Positions 33,083 through 41,324 of a stretch of DNA of 64,000 nt are shown piece after piece. The position numbers and the translations under genes are program-made. Location of the stretch: positions 62,001-126,000 of the forward strand of contig NZ_LZIF01000118.1 of assembly GCF_001667145.1 (NCBI RefSeq), given 5' to 3'. The notes below the pieces were generated by a model. It ran no database searches and was not told where the DNA came from. It saw nothing but the letters and a program-made list of their open reading frames with translations. The DNA comes from Mycobacterium sp. 852002-51971_SCH5477799-a (GTDB taxonomy: Bacteria; Actinomycetota; Actinomycetes; Mycobacteriales; Mycobacteriaceae). The number at the start of each line of letters is the position of its first letter. Positions within the stretch are counted from its first letter, which is position 1.

Positions 33083-33790
33083 ATGCAGACCCGCCGCCGT
33101 CTATCGGCCGTCATCGCATCCCTGACCCTCGCCGCCACCTTGATCGCCGGCTGTTCGTCCGGCTCCAAGCAGAGCGGCGCCCCTCTCCCCGACGCCACGA
33201 CCTTGGTCAAGCAGTCGGCCGCCGCTACCAAGAACGTGAAGAGCGCGCACCTCGTGCTGAGCGTTCAGGGCAAGATTCAGGGGCTACCGCTCAAGACGCT
33301 GACCGGTGACCTCACTACGGCGCCCGCCACCGCCGCATCGGGCAACGCGACGATCACCCTGGGCGGGTCCGACATCGACGCCAACTTCGTGGTGGTCGAC
33401 GGAACCCTGTATGCCGCCCTCACCCCGAACAAGTGGAGCGACTTCGGCAAGGCGTCCGACATCTACGACGTCTCGGTGCTGCTGAACCCTGACACCGGGC
33501 TGGGCAACGTGCTGGCGAACTTCAGCAACGCCAAGGCCGAGGGCCGCGACAACATCAACGGGCAGAACACGGTCCGGATCAGCGGAAACGTCTCCGCGGA
33601 CGCGGTGAACAAGATTGTGCCGCAGTTCAACGCGACGCAGCCGGTGCCGAGCACGGTGTGGATCCAGGAGAGCGGTGACCACCAGCTGGTCCAGGCCAAT
33701 CTGCAGAAGAGCTCGGGCAACACCGCCCAGATCACCCTGTCCAACTGGGGCCAGCAGGTTCAGGTCACCAAGCCCCCGGTGAGCCAGTGA
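33083..33790 (+). CDS. lprG: lipoprotein LprG
   Basis: The protein has 235 residues from the ATG at 33083, one fewer than M. tuberculosis LprG (Rv1411c). Lipobox IAGC places the lipidated cysteine at residue 24. The mature part keeps the LprG/LppX lipid-binding fold segments (SAHLVLSVQGKI, GGSDIDANFVVVDGTLYA, TVWIQESGDHQLVQA). LprG carries triacylated lipids across the cell envelope together with the P55 exporter. Its stop overlaps the P55 start by 4 nt. An in-frame ATG at 33074 would add three residues. Confidence 0.95.
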   Translation: MQTRRRLSAVIASLTLAATLIAGCSSGSKQSGAPLPDATTLVKQSAAATKNVKSAHLVLSVQGKIQGLPLKTLTGDLTTAPATAASGNATITLGGSDIDANFVVVDGTLYAALTPNKWSDFGKASDIYDVSVLLNPDTGLGNVLANFSNAKAEGRDNINGQNTVRISGNVSADAVNKIVPQFNATQPVPSTVWIQESGDHQLVQANLQKSSGNTAQITLSNWGQQVQVTKPPVSQ

Positions 33791-35367
33791 CCGCGGAGAC
33801 CGAAGCCCAAACCGGGCACCAGACCGGACGCCGCGTAGCGATCAGCGCGGGTAGCCTCGCGGTCCTGCTGGGCGCCCTGGACGCCTATGTCGTCGTGACG
33901 ATCATGCGCGACATCATGACCGACGTTCACATCCCGATTAACCAGCTGCAACGCATCACCTGGATCATCACGATGTACCTGCTGGGCTACATCGCCGCCA
34001 TGCCGCTCCTGGGCCGCGCTTCCGACCGATTCGGCCGCAAGCTGGTGCTGCAGGTCAGTCTGGCGCTGTTCATCGTCGGCTCCGTGGTCACCGCGCTGGC
34101 CGGCCATTGGGGCGATTTCCACCTGCTGGTCGGTGGCCGCACCATCCAGGGTGTGGCCAGCGGCGCCCTGTTGCCGGTCACCCTCGCGCTGGGCGCCGAT
34201 CTGTGGGCGCAGCGCAACCGCGCCGGTGTGCTGGGGGGCATCGGTGCAGCGCAGGAGCTCGGCAGCGTGCTGGGCCCGCTGTACGGGATTTTCATCGTCT
34301 TCCTGACCCACGACTGGCGCTACGTCTTCTGGATTAACGTCCCGCTGACCCTCATCGCGATGGTGATGATCCAGTTCAGCCTGCCGTCGCATGAGCGGGT
34401 CGAGCAGCCCGAAAAGGTCGACCTGGTCGGTGGTGTGCTGCTGGCGGTCGCCCTGGGCCTCGCCGTGATCGGTCTGTACAACCCGCAACCCGACGGCAAG
34501 CAGATCCTGCCGAGCTACGGGTTGCCGCTGGTCATCGGTGCCGTCGTGGTGGCGGTGCTGTTCCTGCTCTGGGAGCGCTTCGCGCGCACTCGGCTGATCG
34601 AGCCGGCGGGCGTGCACTTCCGTCCGTTCCTGGCCGCGCTGGGCGCCTCGCTGTTCGCCGGTGCCGCGCTGATGGTGACGCTGGTCGATGTGGAGCTGTT
34701 CGGCCAGGGCGTGCTGGGACAGGACCAGGCCCAGGCCGCCGGACTGTTGCTGTGGTTCCTGATCGCATTACCGATCGGGGCGGTGATGGGCGGCTGGATC
34801 GCCACCCGGGTCGGCGACCGGATCATGACCTTCCTGGGGCTGCTGATCGCCGCCTACGGGTACTGGCTGATTCACTTCTGGCGTCAAGACGTGATGAACC
34901 AGAAGCACAACATCTTCGGGGTGTTCAGCGTGCCCGTACTGCACGCCGACCTGCTGGTGGCCGGCATCGGCCTCGGCCTGGTGATTGGGCCTCTCACCTC
35001 CGCCGCGCTGCGCGTGGTGCCGTCCGCCCAACACGGCATCGCTTCGGCGGCGGTGGTGGTGGCCCGGATGACCGGCATGCTGATCGGTGTGGCCGCGCTC
35101 AGCGCGTGGGGCCTCTACCGGTTCAACCAGATCGTGGCGAACCTGACCGCCGACATCCCGCCCGACGCCACCCTGCTGGAGCGGATCGCCGCGCAGGGCA
35201 CGCTTTACCTCAAGGCCTTCGCCCAGATGTACGGCGACATCTTCTTGGCCACCGTCGTGATCTGTATCGCGGGTGCGCTGCTGGGCCTGTTGCTCGGCGG
35301 GCGTAAAGAGCACGCCGAAGAGCCGGAAATCCCCGAGCCGGAGGCGGTCCCCCTGGGTGAGCGCTAG
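33787..35367 (+). CDS. p55: P55 major facilitator efflux / lipid transporter
   Basis: The 526-residue protein is an MFS transporter of the 14-helix type. The first helix begins ISAGSLAVLLGALDAYVVVT, the conserved loop between helices 2 and 3 reads GRASDRFGRK, and GGIGAAQELGSVLGPL is in helix 5. It works with LprG to move triacylglycerides to the outer envelope and affects drug tolerance. The GTG start lies in the lprG stop (GTGA). The hydrophilic C-terminus is acidic. Its stop codon overlaps the stop of convergent ribD. Counterpart Rv1410c. Confidence 0.95.
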   Translation: MTAETEAQTGHQTGRRVAISAGSLAVLLGALDAYVVVTIMRDIMTDVHIPINQLQRITWIITMYLLGYIAAMPLLGRASDRFGRKLVLQVSLALFIVGSVVTALAGHWGDFHLLVGGRTIQGVASGALLPVTLALGADLWAQRNRAGVLGGIGAAQELGSVLGPLYGIFIVFLTHDWRYVFWINVPLTLIAMVMIQFSLPSHERVEQPEKVDLVGGVLLAVALGLAVIGLYNPQPDGKQILPSYGLPLVIGAVVVAVLFLLWERFARTRLIEPAGVHFRPFLAALGASLFAGAALMVTLVDVELFGQGVLGQDQAQAAGLLLWFLIALPIGAVMGGWIATRVGDRIMTFLGLLIAAYGYWLIHFWRQDVMNQKHNIFGVFSVPVLHADLLVAGIGLGLVIGPLTSAALRVVPSAQHGIASAAVVVARMTGMLIGVAALSAWGLYRFNQIVANLTADIPPDATLLERIAAQGTLYLKAFAQMYGDIFLATVVICIAGALLGLLLGGRKEHAEEPEIPEPEAVPLGER

Positions 35368-36389
35368 CCGCTACGTGGCACCAGGCTGAGCACCAGGTCA
35401 GGTCCGACCCGGTCGACGCCGTCGAACTGCCAGCGCAGCGCCCGCGCGATCGTGGTGACCCCCACGTCTTCGACCGCGGTGACGGGGCCGCCCAGCAGGG
35501 TCGGCGCGACGTAAGCCAGAATCCGGTTGACCACCCCGGCGCGCAAGAAGGCGCCGGCCAATGTGGGGCCGCCCTCCAGCAGCACATCGGTGCGGTCCGA
35601 CACGGCCTTGAGCACCTCTAGCGGGTCGTGCGTTCGGATCAGCATGGTCCGCGAATCGTCGTTGAGAACCTTTGCCTCCGAGGGTATTTCACGCTTCCCG
35701 ACGACGACTCGCAGCGGTTGCCGGTCGGCCAGTGAACCGTCGGGCAGCCGGGCGGTCAACGCCGGGTCGTCGGCCAGCACGGTGCCGGTCCCGACCACGA
35801 TCGCGTCGGCGGCCGCGCGGCGGCGATGCAGGTCGAGCCGCGAGGCCTCGCTGGAAATCCACTGGCTGGAGCCGTCCGCGGCCGCGCTGCGGCCATCGAC
35901 GCTGCTGGCGTATTTCCAGGTCAGGTGCGGAAGGCCGGTCCGTTGCTTGTGTAGCCACTCGCGCAGCGGGCCGCCGGTCACCGCGTCGGCCAGCACGCCG
36001 GAGGCCACCGCCACGCCGGCTTCCTCCAGGCGGGCCGCTCCACCGGCGGCCTTCGGGTTCGGGTCGGCGACGGCGAACACCACGGTGCCCACCTTGGCGT
36101 CCAGCAGGGCGTTCACGCACGGCGGGGTTCTGCCGTAGTGGTTGCACGGCTCGAGGGTGACGACGACGGTGCCGCCGGCCGCCAGATCACCGGCCCGCCG
36201 CAACGCCAGGATTTCAGCGTGATCGCCACCGGCCGGCTCGGTGGCGCCGACTCCCACCACGTCGCCACCGGCGTCCAAGACGACTGCCCCCACCGGCGGG
36301 TTCGGATACGTGGTCCCCTTGACATGATTGGACTGGTCGATCGCCAGGCGCATCGCGGCGTCAAGGCTGTCGCCCGGCGGAACCGTCAT
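35364..36389 (-). CDS. ribD: bifunctional riboflavin deaminase-reductase
   Basis: The 341-residue protein has an N-terminal zinc deaminase domain (GGDHAEILAL and LEPCNHYGRTPPC supply the His and two Cys ligands) and a C-terminal reductase domain (WKYASSVDGRSAAADGSSQW, LLEGGPTLAGAFL). It performs the second and third steps from GTP to riboflavin. It is the last gene of fmt-rsmB-rpe-ribD and overlaps rpe by 4 nt. Counterpart Rv1409 (ribG). Confidence 0.96.
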   Translation of the reverse strand: MTVPPGDSLDAAMRLAIDQSNHVKGTTYPNPPVGAVVLDAGGDVVGVGATEPAGGDHAEILALRRAGDLAAGGTVVVTLEPCNHYGRTPPCVNALLDAKVGTVVFAVADPNPKAAGGAARLEEAGVAVASGVLADAVTGGPLREWLHKQRTGLPHLTWKYASSVDGRSAAADGSSQWISSEASRLDLHRRRAAADAIVVGTGTVLADDPALTARLPDGSLADRQPLRVVVGKREIPSEAKVLNDDSRTMLIRTHDPLEVLKAVSDRTDVLLEGGPTLAGAFLRAGVVNRILAYVAPTLLGGPVTAVEDVGVTTIARALRWQFDGVDRVGPDLVLSLVPRSG

Positions 36390-37084
36390 CGACGCAGGTG
36401 CGGGGATGCGGCGGCGGCCTGGCGCCGCAACGCGTCGATCGCGACCTCCGGGTCATCGGCGCCGTAGACGGCCGACCCGGCGACGAAGCAATCGACGCCG
36501 GCCTCGGCGGCCTGCTCGATGGTGTCCTCGTTGATGCCACCGTCGATTTCGACCAGGATCGTCAGCTCCCCCGCCTCGATGAGCTTGCGCGCGGTGCGCA
36601 CCTTGCTCAGCACTTCGGGGATGAAGCTCTGGCCACCGAAGCCGGGCTCCACCGACATGATGAGCAGGGTGTCGAACTGCGGCAGGATTTCGAGGTAGGG
36701 CTCCAGCGGGGTTCCCGGCTTGACGCTGATGCCCGCCTTGGCGCCGGCGGCTCGGATATCGCGGGCCACCGCGATCGGATTCTGGGTGGCCTCGGCGTGG
36801 AAAGTGACGTTGTAGGCACCCGCCTCGGCGTACGGCGGCGCCCAGCGGTCGGGGTCCTCGATCATCAGATGGCAATCCATTGGGATGGTGGTGGCGGCCA
36901 GCAAGCTCTCCACCACCGGCAGCCCGAGGGTCAGATTCGGCACGAAGTGGTTGTCCATCACGTCGACGTGCAACCAGTCGGCGCCGGTCACGGCGGCGGC
37001 TTCGTCGGCGAGCCGGGAGAAGTCAGCGGAAAGGATCGACGGCGCGATCAGAGGCCCCTTCAACGGTTCCGTATTGCGAGGCAT
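36386..37084 (-). CDS. rpe: ribulose-phosphate 3-epimerase
   Basis: The protein has 232 residues from the ATG at 37084. The family core is intact: LIAPSILSADFSRL, DWLHVDVMDNHFVPNLTLG, MDCHLMIEDPDRW, MSVEPGFGGQSFIPEVLSKV and VEIDGGINEDTI. It interconverts ribulose-5-phosphate and xylulose-5-phosphate. The frame extends to 37141 but the extra residues are not conserved; the start is not backed by a clear ribosome site. It links pentose phosphate metabolism to the downstream riboflavin gene. Confidence 0.94.
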   Translation of the reverse strand: MPRNTEPLKGPLIAPSILSADFSRLADEAAAVTGADWLHVDVMDNHFVPNLTLGLPVVESLLAATTIPMDCHLMIEDPDRWAPPYAEAGAYNVTFHAEATQNPIAVARDIRAAGAKAGISVKPGTPLEPYLEILPQFDTLLIMSVEPGFGGQSFIPEVLSKVRTARKLIEAGELTILVEIDGGINEDTIEQAAEAGVDCFVAGSAVYGADDPEVAIDALRRQAAAASPHLRR

Positions 37085-37156
37085 GAGCGCCAGACTACTG
37101 AGCCGCGCGGCCCCCTTCACATCCGGCGCGTCCCGCTGCACAACCGCGCGGCCGCG

Positions 37157-38611
37157 CTACCCCGCCTCGCGGCGTAGCGCGACCGCGAACATCGCGTCGG
37201 TGCCGTGCCGATGCGGCCAGAGCTGCACGTGCGGCCCGTCGCCCAGGTCGGCGACGGGCGCGAACATCGGCCGGGTGTCCAGCGCGCTCACCGGGTGGCG
37301 GCGCAGCGCGTCGGCGACCACGCCGACGGTTTCGGCCAGGTGTGGCGAGCAAGTCGCGTAAAGCACCACACCGCCGGGACGGGTCAGCGCAATCGCGGCG
37401 CCCAGCAACTCGCGTTGCAGCTTGGTGAGCGTGGGCACGTCGGTGGGTTGACGCCGCCACCGGGCCTCCGGCCGGCGGCGCAGCGCCCCCAGACCGGTGC
37501 AGGGGGCGTCGACGAGCACGCGGTCGAAGGTCGGTTCCAGATCCGTGTGTCGCCCGTCGATGCGCAGCACGTCCACCGGCAACCCACGGGTGTTCTCGGC
37601 CACCAGGTCTGCGCGGCGCGGCGCGGGTTCTACCGCCGTAAGCCGGAACCCGGACTCCGGGTGCTGCTGTACGCCCAGCGAGGCCAGCAGCGCCGTCTTG
37701 CCACCCGGCCCGGCGCACATGTCCAGCCACCGGCCACCGTCGCCGTCGACGGGCGCAAGAGTCAGCGCCCGGGCCACCAGCTGACTGCCCTCGTCCTGGA
37801 CCAGCGCGACGCCGTCGCGCACCGGCGCCAGCCGCCCGGGATCACCGCCCGCCAGGTACACCGCGTACGGCGAATAGCGGCCGACCGTCCCGCCGACCGC
37901 GTCGGCCAACTCGGCGGCGGTCAGAGCGCCGGCGCGGGCGGCCAGATGCACCTGAGGGCGTTCGTCGTCGCTGGCCAGTATCGCGTCGAGTTCGGTGGCG
38001 GCGGCACCCAGCGCATCGGCGAAGGCCTGGGCGATCCACCGGGGGTGGGCGTGCACAAAGGCCGCATGCCCGATCGGATCCCGCGCCCGGTTCGGGGCGA
38101 GCTCGGCGACCCAGGACTGCTCGTCGCGCAAGGAGATGGCGCGAAGCACTCCGTTGACGAAACCCGCTCGCGCCGAATCGAATTCGATACCGGCCTGCTC
38201 GACGGTGGTGGACACCGCGGCGTGCGCGTCGACCCGGGTGCGCAGCAACTGATACGCGCCGAGGCGCAGCAAGTCGAGCAGCACCGGATCGATGGCTTGC
38301 GGCGAGCGCCCCGCGGCCGCGCCGATGACCGCGTCGAGCAGGCCCCGGGTGCGGCAGGTGCCGTAGGTGAGCTCGGTGGCGAACGCCGCGTCGCGGCCGG
38401 TGATTTCGCGTTCTCGCAGCAGCGCGGGCAGCGCCAGGTTCGCGTAGGCATCGCGCTCGCTGACCGCCCGAAGCACGTCGAAGGCGGCGGCGCGGGCCGG
38501 GTCCAGCGGGCGGCGTGGTGGTCGACGGTCCCGTTGCTGGGGCCGGCGGTCGCGCTGCTGCGGCTTGCGTTCCGGCCGGCCGCGCTGCGCCCTGTCGCGC
38601 CCGGTGCTCAC
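37157..38611 (-). CDS. rsmB: 16S rRNA (cytosine-5) methyltransferase RsmB/Fmu
   Basis: The 484-residue protein has an Arg/Gln-rich basic N-terminal tail (residues 1-35), a NusB-like helical domain, and a Rossmann methyltransferase. Catalytic cysteines lie in VDAPCTGLGALRRRPEARWR and VLYATCSPHLAET; the SAM-binding motif is DMCAGPGGKTALLA. It should methylate C967 (E. coli numbering) of 16S rRNA. Its start overlaps fmt by 4 nt. Counterpart Rv1407. Confidence 0.94.
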   Translation of the reverse strand: MSTGRDRAQRGRPERKPQQRDRRPQQRDRRPPRRPLDPARAAAFDVLRAVSERDAYANLALPALLREREITGRDAAFATELTYGTCRTRGLLDAVIGAAAGRSPQAIDPVLLDLLRLGAYQLLRTRVDAHAAVSTTVEQAGIEFDSARAGFVNGVLRAISLRDEQSWVAELAPNRARDPIGHAAFVHAHPRWIAQAFADALGAAATELDAILASDDERPQVHLAARAGALTAAELADAVGGTVGRYSPYAVYLAGGDPGRLAPVRDGVALVQDEGSQLVARALTLAPVDGDGGRWLDMCAGPGGKTALLASLGVQQHPESGFRLTAVEPAPRRADLVAENTRGLPVDVLRIDGRHTDLEPTFDRVLVDAPCTGLGALRRRPEARWRRQPTDVPTLTKLQRELLGAAIALTRPGGVVLYATCSPHLAETVGVVADALRRHPVSALDTRPMFAPVADLGDGPHVQLWPHRHGTDAMFAVALRREAG

Positions 38612-39555
38612 GTCGCCCGCACCGCGGGGCCCAGCCGGGCGCCGCGCGCCCAGTCGACCGCGTTCATGAATTTCTTTCCGGGCGGCTGAATTTGGTCTAG
38701 CCGTACCGGGTCGGAACCCGTGCCGATCCAGACGCCCTTGCGATCGGCGTGAATAGCGCCGGGCGGCAGGGATTCTGATGGCCCGGGCAGAGCGGGGTCC
38801 TCGGAAACATGCACCGGCCCAAGTTTGACGCGCAGATCGCCGATCAGCGTCCAGGCGCCGGGATTGGGCGTGACGGCGCGGATGCGGCGCTCGACCGCCA
38901 GCGCAGGCAGGTCCCAGCGCACCCGGGCCTGCTCGACGGTGACCTTGGGCGCGATGCTGACCCCGTTGGCGGGTTGCGGCACCGGCGTCAGCGTCCCGTC
39001 GGCGATGCCGTCCAGCGTGGCCGACAACAGCGCCGCGCCCGAAACAGCCAGGCGCCCAAGCAATTCCCCGGCGGTATCGGTCGGCCGGATCGTCTCGGTC
39101 ACGACCCCGTAGATCGGGCCCGAGTCCAGGCTCGGCTCGATCTGAAACGTCGTAGCGCCGGTGATGCCGTCGCCCGCGGCGATGGCCGCCTGCACCGGCG
39201 CGGCGCCGCGCCAGGCGGGCAGCAGCGAGAAGTGCAGGTTGATCCAGCCCCGCGGCGGCACCGCGAGCAGGCCGTCGCGCAGCAGCGCGCCATAGGCCAC
39301 TACGGCGCAGCAGTCGGGCGCCAACCGCGAAAGCTCCGAGACGAATTCTTCCGAGTTCGGGCGCGACGGCCGCAGCACCGGGATGCCGCGGTCAAGTGCT
39401 TCGCGGGCCGCCGGTGACGGCTCTGGCTTGCCGCGCCGTCCGGCGGCGGCGTCGGGCCGGGTCAGCACCGCGATCACCTCGTGCCGCGGTGAGTCGATGA
39501 GACGGCGCAGTGCGGGTAGCGCGGGTTCGGGGGTTCCGGCGAAGACGATGCGCAC
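38608..39555 (-). CDS. fmt: methionyl-tRNA formyltransferase
   Basis: The 315-residue protein begins MRIVFAGTPEPALPALRRL. It contains the formyl-transfer core with the family's HFSLLPAWRGAAPVQAAI motif and ITGATTFQI, then an OB-like C-terminal domain. It formylates initiator Met-tRNA. It is first in the fmt-rsmB-rpe-ribD operon and has a leaderless promoter. Counterpart Rv1406. Confidence 0.96.
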   Translation of the reverse strand: MRIVFAGTPEPALPALRRLIDSPRHEVIAVLTRPDAAAGRRGKPEPSPAAREALDRGIPVLRPSRPNSEEFVSELSRLAPDCCAVVAYGALLRDGLLAVPPRGWINLHFSLLPAWRGAAPVQAAIAAGDGITGATTFQIEPSLDSGPIYGVVTETIRPTDTAGELLGRLAVSGAALLSATLDGIADGTLTPVPQPANGVSIAPKVTVEQARVRWDLPALAVERRIRAVTPNPGAWTLIGDLRVKLGPVHVSEDPALPGPSESLPPGAIHADRKGVWIGTGSDPVRLDQIQPPGKKFMNAVDWARGARLGPAVRAT

Positions 39556-39561
39556 CGGCCC

Positions 39562-39567
39562 AGTCTA
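39562..39567 (-). promoter_or_regulatory. -10 box for leaderless fmt operon
   Basis: TAGACT on the minus strand is followed by 6 nt and the GTG start of fmt. Confidence 0.5.
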
Positions 39568-39615
39568 GGAAGCGGCATGCGCAGGCCGGACCCGCCCGAG
39601 CCTGCGAAATGTGCG

Positions 39616-39649
39616 TGCGTATACTATTGCCTATAGCTATTATTTCTAA
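39616..39649 (+). promoter_or_regulatory. methyltransferase promoter with candidate MarR operator
   Basis: TATACT at 39620-39625 is a near-consensus -10 box. It lies inside TGCGTATAC (39616-39624) and beside ACTATTGCCTATAG (39623-39636) and TTTCTAA (39643-39649). Related words recur, inverted, upstream of the MarR gene (41241-41315). The region is strikingly AT-rich for this genome. Confidence 0.5.
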
Positions 39650-39663
39650 AAGCCATTAACGAA

Positions 39664-39680
39664 CGGTGGGAACCCCACCG
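39664..39680 (+). promoter_or_regulatory. leader stem-loop before the methyltransferase gene
   Basis: CGGTGGG and CCCACCG form a perfect 7-bp stem with an AAC loop. With a start site near 39632 it would fold in the 5' leader, about 60 nt before the ATG. Confidence 0.45.
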
Positions 39681-39739
39681 CGCACTCACGTCGACAACGA
39701 GGTCGAAGGCCACCCTTCCCCCCTCTCAAGGAGGTCCGC

Positions 39740-40567
39740 ATGACCCTCGACGCTCCGATCAACGACGCATCAGTGGCCGCCACACATCGCACGGTATGGG
39801 CGCTGGGCGACTACGCCCTGATGGCCGAGGAGGTGATGGCTCCCCTCGGCCCCGCCCTGGTCGAGGCCACCGGCATCCGTCCGGGCCTGCGGGTCCTCGA
39901 TGTCGCCGCCGGCTCCGGCAACATCTCGCTGCCGGCGGCCGCCACCGGCGCCGCCGTGGTTTCCACCGACCTCACCCCGGAGCTGCTGCGGCGATCGCAG
40001 GCCAGGGCGAAGTCGCGGGGCTTGACGATCGACTACCGGGAGGCCAACGCGCACGCGCTGCCGTTCGGCGACGGCGAATTCGACGTGGTGATGTCCGCGA
40101 TCGGCGTGCAGTTCGCCCCTGACCAGCCGCGCGCCGCCGCCGAGCTGGTCCGGGTCTGCCGGCCGGGCGGCACGATCGGCGTGATCAGCTGGACCCCCGA
40201 AGGATTCTTCGGCCGGATGCTTGCCACCATTCGGCCCTACCGGCCGAGCCTGTCGCACCCCGTGCCGCCGGCGGCGCTCTGGGGGCGCCCCGGCTATGTC
40301 GCTGCGCTGCTCGGCGAGCAGATCGACGACATCACCACGACGCGAGGCATGTTGGCGGTCAACAGGTTCGACAGCGCCGAGGCCGTGCATGCGTACTTCA
40401 AGCACCACTACGGCCCGACGATCGAGGCGTACGCGAACATCGGCCACAACCGGGTGCTGACGGCCGAGCTGGACGCCCAACTCGTCGAACTTGCGCAGGA
40501 CCACCTCGCCAACGGCGTCATGGGCTGGGAGTACCTGCTGGTCACCGCCCGAAAGCGGGGCCACTAG
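39740..40567 (+). CDS. class I SAM-dependent methyltransferase (Rv1405c-like)
   Basis: The 275-residue protein has the SAM motif VLDVAAGSGNISLPAA near residues 51-66, the acidic post-I segment VVSTDLTPELLRRSQ, and EFDVVMSAIGVQFAPDQ, typical of the UbiE/small-molecule methyltransferase group. The substrate is unknown. A strong ribosome site AAGGAGG (39728-39734) precedes the ATG by 5 nt. It converges on a MarR regulator and its promoter shares motifs with that of marR. In M. tuberculosis the equivalents Rv1405c and Rv1404 are linked to the acid-stress response. Confidence 0.85.
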   Translation: MTLDAPINDASVAATHRTVWALGDYALMAEEVMAPLGPALVEATGIRPGLRVLDVAAGSGNISLPAAATGAAVVSTDLTPELLRRSQARAKSRGLTIDYREANAHALPFGDGEFDVVMSAIGVQFAPDQPRAAAELVRVCRPGGTIGVISWTPEGFFGRMLATIRPYRPSLSHPVPPAALWGRPGYVAALLGEQIDDITTTRGMLAVNRFDSAEAVHAYFKHHYGPTIEAYANIGHNRVLTAELDAQLVELAQDHLANGVMGWEYLLVTARKRGH

Positions 40568-40707
40568 CCGGCACCGCCGCGCTCGCGATCGCCACAAGCC
40601 CGATGGCGGCGACCCGCTTCGCCCGGCACCGCCGCGCTCGCGATCGCCACAAGCCCGACGGCGGCGACCCGCTTCGCCCGGCACCGCCGCGCTCGCGATC
40701 GCCACAG
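40568..40707. repeat. 55-bp tandem repeat, about 2.6 copies (MIRU/VNTR-like)
   Basis: Units begin with CCGGCACCGCCGCGCTCGCG at 40568, 40623 and 40678, an exact 55-nt period. The two full units differ at one or two positions (CGATGG versus CGACGG) and the third is partial. The repeat fills the gap between convergent genes. Unit length and GC-rich style are like mycobacterial MIRU/VNTR elements. Confidence 0.9.
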
Positions 40708-40710
40708 TCG

Positions 40711-41196
40711 CTACAGGTCGATCTCGGCGTCCAGGTGGACGTCAGGCTCGCCGCCGGCGGCGGTGAAGGCCGTCAGGGCCCGGACGAGCCCATGCCGCTC
40801 CGGCGGGGGCATCTTCGCCACGATGGCAGCGATCTCGGCGCGTCGGTGCGCGGTGACCTGGTGGACGACGTCGCGGCCGCGCGTGGTGAGGGCGGCGAGC
40901 AACTCGCGCCGCGAGGTCGGATGCGGCAGGCGGTCGATCAGCCCGGCGGCGACCAACCGGTCCACCATCCGGCCGGTGGCCGACGGCTGCACACCCAGCA
41001 GACCCGCCAGCGTGGCCAGGTTGACCGGACCTCGATTGGACAGAATCACCAGCGTCCGGAACTGCGGGATGGTAATGGTCTCGTCGACCTGCCCGACGGA
41101 GCGAGCCGAGATGGCAATCAGCAAACGGGAGGCCGTCAGTAGCGCATCGGTGATGACGTCCAACGATTCGTCAACCGCGGTGTGATCCGCTGACAT
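40711..41196 (-). CDS. MarR family transcription regulator (Rv1404-like)
   Basis: The protein has 161 residues from the ATG at 41196, preceded by GGAGAGGGG. The winged helix-turn-helix spans about residues 45-105: FRTLVILSNRGPVNLATLAG, LLGVQPSATGRMVDRLVAAG and RRELLAALTTRG. Flanking helices would form the dimer interface. MarR proteins usually repress their own and a neighbouring gene until a ligand or stress signal acts. The shared motifs before the convergent methyltransferase make that gene the likely target. The frame is open to 41259, but the extension would cover the promoter palindrome. Confidence 0.88.
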   Translation of the reverse strand: MSADHTAVDESLDVITDALLTASRLLIAISARSVGQVDETITIPQFRTLVILSNRGPVNLATLAGLLGVQPSATGRMVDRLVAAGLIDRLPHPTSRRELLAALTTRGRDVVHQVTAHRRAEIAAIVAKMPPPERHGLVRALTAFTAAGGEPDVHLDAEIDL

Positions 41197-41240
41197 AACG
41201 CCCCTCTCCGGATGGTTTCCGGCCTTTCGGCGGCTAAGGA

Positions 41241-41264
41241 TTAGAAAGTGTAGCAACACTCTAA
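41241..41264 (-). promoter_or_regulatory. marR promoter with palindromic operator candidate
   Basis: AGTGT (41247-41251) and ACACT (41256-41260) flank AGCA, within a larger imperfect palindrome bounded by TTAGAAA and CTAA. On the minus strand TACACT (41252-41247) fits a -10 box about 50 nt before the ATG. A repressor on this site would cover the promoter. Confidence 0.45.
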
Positions 41265-41284
41265 TGTCGTAAGAAGAGATTATT

Positions 41285-41315
41285 GCATACGCATATTGTC
41301 GCCTACGGTAATAGT
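41285..41315 (-). promoter_or_regulatory. second motif shared with the methyltransferase promoter
   Basis: Read on the minus strand this contains ACTATTACCGTAGG (41315-41302) and ATATGCGTATGC (41296-41285), close to ACTATTGCCTATAG and TGCGTATAC near 39616-39636. It lies between priA and marR. Confidence 0.4.
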
Positions 41316-41324
41316 TGGCGAAGG

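Noticed and set aside
40568..40707. Tandem repeat read as a CRISPR array
   Set aside because: The 55-nt unit repeats whole with no unique spacers and no cas genes are present.
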